A program made the translations under genes and the position numbers. Below, piece after piece: positions 58,318-63,915 of a DNA stretch of 63,915 nucleotides (positions are counted from its first letter, which is position 1; each line of letters opens with the position of its first letter). Under the pieces are notes generated by a model, which saw only the letters and a program-made list of their open reading frames with translations, was not told where the DNA came from and did no database searches. The stretch comes from Bacteriovoracales bacterium (GTDB lineage: Bacteria > Bdellovibrionota > Bacteriovoracia > Bacteriovoracales > Bacteriovoracaceae), in the NCBI GenBank assembly GCA_028346125.1, contig JAOMEV010000011.1, forward strand, positions 1 to 63,915, read 5' to 3'.

Positions 58318-60809
58318 GTCGACTCCAGAGGTTGCTTTTCAATTTTTAGGATAATGGCCGGAAGAAGGAAAAGGTCAGCCAAGAGCGCAGTAAAGATAGA
58401 AAGAGATGATAAAATTCCAAAGTAAGTGAAAGGCTTTGAGGCAGAAACCACAAAAGTCAAAAATCCAAGGGAAAGAATCGTTGAAGTATAAATAATCGCA
58501 TGTCCAACTTCCCGCGAAGCCTTTTCGAGTGCCTCAGGTACACTTACGCCGACATTTCTTAAGTTTTGGTAATGCATAAGGAAGTGGATCGTATCATCCA
58601 CAGCGAGCCCAATAGCAATGGGAACAACTAAGAGGGTATCTGAATCAAGAGGAATACCAAAGAGACCTGTCACCCCTAAAATAACTAGAATGGGAAAAAG
58701 GTTTGGAATAAGGGCGAGAAGGCCGATCTTAAAGGATTTAAAGAGAAAGAGAAAGAGAAGACTAATGACACTAATTATAATTGCAAATGACCGTATTTGT
58801 GAAATAGAGATGTTTTCGGTCATTTTAAACATCAGGGGGAGCATTCCTGTTAATCTTATATCTAATTTTGGATTTTTCTTTTTATATTCTTTAAAAACCT
58901 TTTCTGCTCTTTTTTTGGTTTCTTCTGTAAATTGGTTATATTCCTTTGAGCCTTTTGTGATGACATTTATCGTGAGCCGTGCCATTTGCCAATCGTCGTC
59001 CACAACCATTTTTCTAGTGTTAGAGTCGGCAGACTCAAAACTGAAAAGAGTTTGGTCCAGAACATTTTTTTTATCGGGGATTTTATAGTTTTTTTCATTT
59101 TCAGTGAGGATCTCGTAGGTATTTTTGGTTAAATTTGCCAGTGAGTTAACTCTTGAGACTAAATCGGCCCTCTCTTTTTTTAACTCAAGGCCTAGATGGT
59201 CAAGTGCTTTGAGAAAGTCTGGATCCTTTACTCCGTCAATTTTTCCAGTGTTGAGAAGGATTTCTATGGAAGCGGTTCCACCAAAATGCTTATCTATGGT
59301 GTTATAAGATTCATGAATACCATATCCTGGTTTGATCATGTTGAGCATATTTGTATCGATGTATACCTTCGGAACTCCAATGCTAAGTATCAGTGCGAGG
59401 ATTATAAAAAAGGAGTAAACTCTATAGGGTCTTGTTTTAGACCACTCGTTCATTTTTGTAATAATGGGGTCAAAAAGGGACGTTTTCTTTTCTTCATCTT
59501 TTACTCTAAGAGGAAAATAACTTAGAAATACTGGAAGCAAAACAACGGTCATAACAAATGCAAGAAAAACTCCCAAGGCCGCAAAAAGAGCAAAAACTCT
59601 AACTGGAACGACAGGAGAAAAGGCCAGGGAAGATAAACCGGCCATAGTTGTAAATGAGGTTAAGGCTATACTGGTCGCAGATTTTCTATAACTTTCTTCT
59701 AAGGCCTTCTCGTGGGGAAGGTCCTGTCTTAAATAATATCTTACCCCTGCTAGAATATGAACTGAGTCAGCGACTCCTACAGCTAAAACCATAAAAACAA
59801 GGATATTAATCATCATTGTTTGGATGATACCGCTATGACCCATAATTCCCATCGTAAAAATAAGAGTCATAACAACTATAATTGTTGGCCAAATCATTGC
59901 TGTCCAAGATCGAAAAGACAGGTAAAGGCAAGTAATAATAATTATAAGGGAGCCTAGAGCACAGAGTCCCATTTCTGTTAAAATTCTTTCTGCAAAAAAT
60001 CCCATAAGCCAGGGATTACCGGCCATAAGGTAGGTAAATGAGCTTTTCTTTTTTTCGAGTTGGCTAACAAGGCCATTTTCTTTAACTATTTTATTTAAGG
60101 CACCCATAAAGACGACATAGTCGTTCATTTCAGGAGAATCTAGGGGGGGGACTTTGTTTATGTCAATCAACTTCCCTTCTTTTTGGGTATCATCAAAAGA
60201 AAAGTCTTCTTCCTCTTCATTTTTTGATTCAGAAGGTTTTTCATCTTGAACTCTTGATCCATAATCAGTCTCAATTAAGAGAACCCCATAGCGAAAATCA
60301 TCTGAAAAGAATGTTCCTTTGAAGTCTCGATGTTTTCTGGCAAGTGCTTTGAGAGCTTCTATTTCAGCAGCTGTTTCCGGAATTTTTTGAATAAAGGGTC
60401 TGTTGACAAGATTATCATTTTTGGACTCTAAAAAGTCAGCAGAGATAATAGAGCGAACTCTTTTTATCCTGGATAAAGGTGAGTTAGCATCAAGTCTTTT
60501 TTTGTTGAGTGCATCTTCGAGGGTTTTTAGCTTTTGTAGGCTCTCAGGGTCGAAAATATCACCTTTATGGTTTTGATACATCATAATGATGTAGTCATCT
60601 GATCCATACATATAGCGGAAAAGCTTAAAAACTTTAACAGTGTCATCATTGGCCTCTAAGAATGAGTCCATAGATTGGTCAATTTTTATTTTTGGGATTC
60701 CTAAACCTACGATTATGGTAAGTAGGCCTGTAAGGAGAAGGGTCTTTGCCTTATTTCTCACAATCCAGTGAAATAGCTGAAGCAGAGTGTTGGTCATTTT
60801 GTCGGCCAT
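58314..60809 (-). CDS. MMPL/RND-superfamily exporter
   Basis: 831 residues with GAGG before the ATG. Twelve membrane helices are arranged as 1+5 twice, with two periplasmic porter regions. The family marks are DQSMDSFLEANDDTV after the first helix and VPIAIGLAVDDTIHFLMHY in the second half (with a matching VGVADSVHILAGVRYYL in the first), whose Asp residues carry protons. Such HpnN/MMPL-type pumps export lipids or sterol-like molecules. A ~30-residue acidic insert (KNEEEEDFSFDDTQKEG) lies in the first periplasmic region. It leads an operon with a LolA-like carrier and a DUF1302-like barrel. A CheY-type gene is divergent. Confidence 0.87.
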   Translation of the reverse strand: MADKMTNTLLQLFHWIVRNKAKTLLLTGLLTIIVGLGIPKIKIDQSMDSFLEANDDTVKVFKLFRYMYGSDDYIIMMYQNHKGDIFDPESLQKLKTLEDALNKKRLDANSPLSRIKRVRSIISADFLESKNDNLVNRPFIQKIPETAAEIEALKALARKHRDFKGTFFSDDFRYGVLLIETDYGSRVQDEKPSESKNEEEEDFSFDDTQKEGKLIDINKVPPLDSPEMNDYVVFMGALNKIVKENGLVSQLEKKKSSFTYLMAGNPWLMGFFAERILTEMGLCALGSLIIIITCLYLSFRSWTAMIWPTIIVVMTLIFTMGIMGHSGIIQTMMINILVFMVLAVGVADSVHILAGVRYYLRQDLPHEKALEESYRKSATSIALTSFTTMAGLSSLAFSPVVPVRVFALFAALGVFLAFVMTVVLLPVFLSYFPLRVKDEEKKTSLFDPIITKMNEWSKTRPYRVYSFFIILALILSIGVPKVYIDTNMLNMIKPGYGIHESYNTIDKHFGGTASIEILLNTGKIDGVKDPDFLKALDHLGLELKKERADLVSRVNSLANLTKNTYEILTENEKNYKIPDKKNVLDQTLFSFESADSNTRKMVVDDDWQMARLTINVITKGSKEYNQFTEETKKRAEKVFKEYKKKNPKLDIRLTGMLPLMFKMTENISISQIRSFAIIISVISLLFLFLFKSFKIGLLALIPNLFPILVILGVTGLFGIPLDSDTLLVVPIAIGLAVDDTIHFLMHYQNLRNVGVSVPEALEKASREVGHAIIYTSTILSLGFLTFVVSASKPFTYFGILSSLSIFTALLADLFLLPAIILKIEKQPLEST

Positions 60810-60977
60810 AGAAACCTCTATTGATGAAGGATGTTACTTTTGTAACGAAATTTTTTCAAAAACAAAAGAGAAACTGGTGTCAATGGACCGCTTTGGTCAG
60901 TTTATTTAAGTTAAAGTTAAACACCTTATTTTATTTTAAAAGAAATGTTAGAATGGAACTCCAAGGAGGATCTGTAA

Positions 60978-61367
60978 ATGCTAAAAATTTTGGTAGTCGA
61001 TGACTCAGAAACTGTTCGATTAAAGATTAGCCAATTATTAAAGCAATTAGGTCATAAAGTTTTAGAAGCAGAAAATGGGATTGTGGCCTTAGAGGTTTTG
61101 AGGGGAAACCCGGATTTAGAGCTGTGCATCTGTGATATTAATATGCCTGAAATGGATGGACTAACTTTTGTGGAAGAAGTAAGGAAAAAAAATGATGAAA
61201 CTAAAGACCTTACCTTCTTTATGTGTACAACTGAAACAAGCAAGGCCCATCGAGATAAGGCAAAAAGTTTGGGAGTTAGGGGCTGGATTCATAAACCTTA
61301 TAAAGATTCCCAAATCATTCACCTTGTAGAGTTTATGGTGAAAGAGTTGCTCGGTGACACCGCCTAA
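60978..61367 (+). CDS. CheY-type single-domain response regulator
   Basis: 129 residues, a bare receiver: ILVVDDSETVR (D8/D9 acidic pair), phosphoacceptor D53 in CICDINMPEMDG, T84-T85 region MCTTET and K106 in WIHKPY. All catalytic residues are intact, in contrast to the two degenerate receivers of this window. AAGGAGG eight bases ahead is a strong ribosome site. Without an output domain it must act by protein contact. Partner kinases could be the CheA-like proteins nearby. It is divergent from the MMPL operon. Confidence 0.88.
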   Translation: MLKILVVDDSETVRLKISQLLKQLGHKVLEAENGIVALEVLRGNPDLELCICDINMPEMDGLTFVEEVRKKNDETKDLTFFMCTTETSKAHRDKAKSLGVRGWIHKPYKDSQIIHLVEFMVKELLGDTA

Positions 61368-61684
61368 GGCTGTGTTTGATTTTTTATCCAATCAAAAAAC
61401 TCTTCATTGCCTGTTTTTATAGGGAGGCCTATGATGCAGGGGCATTCGTAGGGATGTAGTTCCTTGATCCGGAAACTTAACGCCTCGAAACGGGCATTTT
61501 GAGTTTTCATTATAATGAGAGATTCTCCCTCCTCACAAATCTCGTTTTTCCACTCATAGATTGAAGTTATTTGGTCCAGAATATTAGCACAGGCGATTAA
61601 TTTCTCTTTCGTTAAAGTTTTGGCAAGATCAATGGCCTTTGATTTTTCAGGATGGGGCACATAGACCCAAAGGAAATCTGTCAT
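61364..61684 (-). CDS. cutA: CutA1 divalent-ion tolerance protein
   Basis: 106 residues from ATG with GAGG seven bases ahead; an in-frame start four codons upstream lacks one. The order FLWVYVPHPEKSKAIDLAKT, LIACANILDQITSIYEWKN and SLIIMKTQNARFEAL is the CutA1 trimer fold, with HPYECPCIIGLPIKTGN near the end. CutA1 is widespread, linked to copper/other-metal tolerance in E. coli and to protein folding elsewhere; its biochemical role is still unclear. It is convergent with the response regulator (4-base overlap). Confidence 0.9.
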   Translation of the reverse strand: MTDFLWVYVPHPEKSKAIDLAKTLTKEKLIACANILDQITSIYEWKNEICEEGESLIIMKTQNARFEALSFRIKELHPYECPCIIGLPIKTGNEEFFDWIKNQTQP

Positions 61685-61748
61685 GGCAATCCTCAAGAGT
61701 TATTAAAAGGGCATTCTAGTGACCTCTTTTTTCTTTGGCAAACTCCTT

Positions 61749-62795
61749 TTAAAGGCCATTTTTTTGCATCCACTTTTCATTGGGGGGAGTTGGGATATAA
61801 TTTCTTCTTGTCATTTTTTCCATGTAATCAGTAATTTCTCCTTCTAAAACGAAGTTCTTTTTAGACCAAATATCTTTACTCCTTTTAATGTAAGCTGTTC
61901 TACAAATTGGATTAATAACTTGACGAGTAATAGGAATAAAGTGGTAAGGAAATTTATCCCTAAAAAAATCAATGGCCTCAATACAATAATCTAGCTTCAT
62001 TGGAGGAGTGAGGTCCTTCCTATGTTTTTCTTGGAGTTTTATAATTCTTTTTTTGATTTTATCACCCATCGTCTTAGAGTAAGTCAGAGAGTAATTAATG
62101 GTTTCATCCCATGCAGGACTTATATAATCTTTAAAGTCAAAGAGGTTCTTTTTATTTAAAACCCACTTAGTTCCTTTACATCGTACGTAAGGGCCTTTGG
62201 GGCGGGTTAATTTTATGTAAGATGTTTTGGTGTCTTCATCTATTAGGTGATCCCAAAAAACCATTCCCATAATATTTGCGGCAAGGTCACCATAAGAATA
62301 TATTCCGGATGCTTTAAGGCCTAAGACTGTATTTTCTAAAAAATACCCATGGTCTATGGCCTTTTTTATATGTTTGTAATTCTCTTGAGTTTTTTTATGA
62401 TATTCGTACCCTTGTCCTATCCAATGTCCAAATTTATCCGATCCTATAGTGAGGTTGTAAGTTTTGCCAAGTTTTTTATATTCTACTCTTACAACCTTCC
62501 CAAGAACGAAGGTCATGGGAACAGACTCTCGCATGGTTATATCCTGATAAATTGATCTTTTTCTTTTTGTTTTCATTGAAGGAAAAGTGAATTTACCAGA
62601 TTTGTCTTTTCCTTTATTAACAGAGCCCTCTAGTACTCCACCCCATCCATATGATATTTCGGGAGTATAAGCTCTTCCGGTGGGAAAAACCATAGGAACA
62701 TGTGATGAAAGGTTTTTAACCATAAACCACTTTAATCTACGAACGCTACAGCCTTTTTTAATTCTCTTATTGGCCGATTTTACAGCAAGGCCCAT
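61749..62795 (-). CDS. Unknown protein with DKFGH motif (DUF2279-like)
   Basis: I start at the ATG one base after the upstream stop (TAGAATG), about 348 residues. A longer form overlapping the preceding gene by 44 bases is unlikely. No clear signal peptide is seen. The SDKFGHWIGQGYEYH segment, followed ~35 residues later by YGDLAANIMGMVFWDHL, resembles a DUF2279/YfiM-like pattern (D-K-x-x-H, later S-x-x-D-L-x-A-N-x-x-G), which is predicted to be a membrane-near protein. The other parts are rich in Lys and aromatic residues. The match is suggestive only. It is the third gene behind the CheA-like kinase and the degenerate receiver, so a role in that pathway is possible. Confidence 0.5.
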   Translation of the reverse strand: MGLAVKSANKRIKKGCSVRRLKWFMVKNLSSHVPMVFPTGRAYTPEISYGWGGVLEGSVNKGKDKSGKFTFPSMKTKRKRSIYQDITMRESVPMTFVLGKVVRVEYKKLGKTYNLTIGSDKFGHWIGQGYEYHKKTQENYKHIKKAIDHGYFLENTVLGLKASGIYSYGDLAANIMGMVFWDHLIDEDTKTSYIKLTRPKGPYVRCKGTKWVLNKKNLFDFKDYISPAWDETINYSLTYSKTMGDKIKKRIIKLQEKHRKDLTPPMKLDYCIEAIDFFRDKFPYHFIPITRQVINPICRTAYIKRSKDIWSKKNFVLEGEITDYMEKMTRRNYIPTPPNEKWMQKNGL

Positions 62796-62796
62796 T

Positions 62797-63417
62797 CTAT
62801 ATCTTACAAAGAGGTTCAAATTTTTGTAAGAGTTTTGCATCTTGCAATTTAGTAATATAGGGGTTGCTTTCCAACATATAATTTCTTATATAGTCGCTAA
62901 TCGTCTTTATGGTATTAATTGTATCTCGAATGTCGTAAACAACATTCCCTATATCATACCTTACAACAGAAGGTTTTTTGCTTATATCCAAAACAGCATC
63001 TTCTGTTTGAAGGAAACGACCACCGCTCTTACCTTCGATAGCTTTTAAAACAAGCTGTTCACAATCTATCATTTTAATTGGATCCGTCAGTATAAAATAC
63101 TCCTTTCCGGCCTTAATTTTTATTTTTTTTATTTTTTCAGATGATTTTTTTGAACTTAAAAAAATCACTTCTATTTTTTCATTATAGGGATTTAATTTTT
63201 CCAAGACCTTTAAAAGAGATGGAACTGTATAGTCATCTAAATTGAGGAAAATCACACCTAAACTCATAGGTTCAAGAGAGATATCCCTAACTTTTTCCAC
63301 TAATTTAGTAGAATTTTTAAAAGAAAAGATGAAGTGATCATCCCTTCCACCAAAGATTTTTTTCAAAAACTTTTGGCGCTTTTCTTCTTTTTCATAAATG
63401 AGGTGATAATTATTCAT
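62797..63417 (-). CDS. Degenerate receiver-domain protein
   Basis: 206 residues. The first ~120 follow the receiver fold: NYHLIYEKEEKRQKFLKK, then SLGVIFLNLDDYTVPSLLK, a KIEVIFLSSKKSS strand, and AGKEYFILTDPIKM. The phosphoacceptor Asp is Asn59, and the acidic pair of strand 1 is absent, so it should not be phosphorylated. The C-terminal ~80 residues are helical, rich in Asp and Lys (VVYDIRDTINTIKTISDYI). Its ribosome site overlaps the stop of the CheA-like gene (TAAGAGATGG), so the two are coupled. It may be a constitutive or adaptor receiver. Confidence 0.65.
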   Translation of the reverse strand: MNNYHLIYEKEEKRQKFLKKIFGGRDDHFIFSFKNSTKLVEKVRDISLEPMSLGVIFLNLDDYTVPSLLKVLEKLNPYNEKIEVIFLSSKKSSEKIKKIKIKAGKEYFILTDPIKMIDCEQLVLKAIEGKSGGRFLQTEDAVLDISKKPSVVRYDIGNVVYDIRDTINTIKTISDYIRNYMLESNPYITKLQDAKLLQKFEPLCKI

Positions 63418-63431
63418 TTTTTTACCATCTC

Positions 63432-63915
63432 TTAGGCCACAGGCTCACCCGGTTTGAAAAAAAGAACTATTTCAGTTCCCATTCCAAAGTCCGAGTTAAC
63501 AACAACCCTTCCACCAATTTTTTCTATATTCTTTTTCACTATATCCATACCAACACCACGGCCTGAAAGCTCATCAGCTTCCTCCCTTTCACTAAAAGTC
63601 GGCAAGAATATAATGTCGTATATCTCTTCTTGACTCAGTTTTTTAGCATCTTCAGTTGTATACAACCCTTTTTGAACCGCCTTATCAGTAATCAATTCAG
63701 TATTGATTCCTTTTCCATCATCCCTTATTATAACTTTTAACTCATCTTCACTCTCATCAAAGCAAATGATTTCAATTTTTCCTTTTGAGGACTTTCCATT
63801 TTTTACTCTCTCATCTGGTAATTCTATTCCATGATCAAGAGAGTTTCTAAGTAAGTGAACGACTGAATCTTGAAGAATATGAAAGGAGTCCTTATTCATT
63901 GAGATTTCAGTTCCT
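63432..63915 (-). CDS. CheA-like histidine kinase, C-terminal part (5' end outside window)
   Basis: Only the ATPase part is inside the window; the frame is open to the edge with a GTEIS-M-N-K line, so the ATG at 63899 is internal. It has HLLRNSLDHGIELPDERV (N-box), IRDDGKGIN (G1) and ELSGRGVGMDIVKKNIEKIGG, read in parts, as in CheA proteins. It aligns with the end of the 1332-residue kinase at 39.7-43.7 kb. There is no CheW-like domain in what is visible. It is followed by a coupled degenerate receiver and an unknown protein. Confidence 0.85.
   Translation of the reverse strand, partial: GTEISMNKDSFHILQDSVVHLLRNSLDHGIELPDERVKNGKSSKGKIEIICFDESEDELKVIIRDDGKGINTELITDKAVQKGLYTTEDAKKLSQEEIYDIIFLPTFSEREEADELSGRGVGMDIVKKNIEKIGGRVVVNSDFGMGTEIVLFFKPGEPVA

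Noticed and set aside
1-63915. tRNA, rRNA, riboswitch or insertion-sequence genes
   Set aside because: I looked through all intergenic parts and saw no cloverleaf, rRNA segment, transposase or terminal inverted repeats. A covariance-model search would settle small RNAs.

Overview
The window is AT-rich chromosomal DNA with a high density of signal-peptide proteins, many GGCC-containing codon pairs (for example AAGGCC), 7TM-DISM sensor kinases, a CarD-like regulator and long phage-fibre-like repeat proteins. Together these resemble the predatory Bdellovibrionota of the Bacteriovorax/Halobacteriovorax type. That assignment is an inference, because the window contains no rRNA, tRNA or other phylogenetic marker that I could find. 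Genes are packed on both strands, with frequent 1-4 nt start/stop overlaps inside operons and small tail-to-tail overlaps between convergent genes.

Layout. 0-5.2 kb: two tandem surface proteins built on a 10-residue repeat stalk; the first is cut by the window edge. 5.2-7.6 kb: a DtxR-like repressor with its own operator, divergent from three small secreted proteins that share a ~35-residue motif. 7.6-15.6 kb: a fused oligopeptide-type ABC ATPase, a DUF6607 protein, an S4 RNA-binding protein, a three-gene methyltransferase / secreted metalloprotease / hydrolase operon, a long acyl-CoA dehydrogenase and a solute-binding protein. 15.6-21 kb: a possibly frameshifted small lipoprotein, a DctP-type TRAP binding protein, a hybrid kinase that lacks both phosphoacceptor residues, and a drug/metabolite exporter. 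21-24.9 kb: a translationally coupled DUF3604 / parvulin isomerase / HupE-like operon. 24.9-27.4 kb: the most novel stretch, with two short genes for paralogous 57-residue proteins flanking a secreted DUF4430-like protein, a run of TTGAATCTT repeats, and a frameshifted HI0933-type flavoprotein preceded by a 40-residue membrane peptide.

27.4-39.6 kb: transport and metabolism (bile-acid-symporter-like carrier, lactamase-fold hydrolase, aldehyde dehydrogenase coupled to an NHLP-leader-like peptide, APC permease with Usp domains, a START protein, a FabH-like synthase), plus a large secreted caspase-like protein with thioredoxin-like and EF-hand segments and a CarD-like regulator. 39.7-43.7 kb: a 1332-residue CheA-like kinase with 7TM-DISM, PAS and two Hpt modules. 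43.7-50.2 kb: an ICMT-like methyltransferase, a coupled PhoD/Dus pair, a possible ADP-ribosyltransferase-like secreted protein, a 2OG-Fe oxygenase and a 43-codon secreted peptide. 50.2-56.2 kb: a secreted 5'-nucleotidase and two tandem ~668-residue secreted paralogues of unknown function. 56.2-60.8 kb: an operon of MMPL/RND exporter, LolA-like protein and DUF1302-like outer-membrane protein, the likely parts of one lipid-transport machine. 60.9-63.9 kb: a CheY-type regulator, CutA, an unknown protein, a degenerate receiver and the end of a second CheA-like kinase that runs off the window.

The strongest candidate for something undescribed is the pair of 57-residue paralogues with its repeat-rich control region. 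Next come the NHLP-like peptide fused by translation to an aldehyde dehydrogenase, the caspase-like protein and the 35-residue repeat family.
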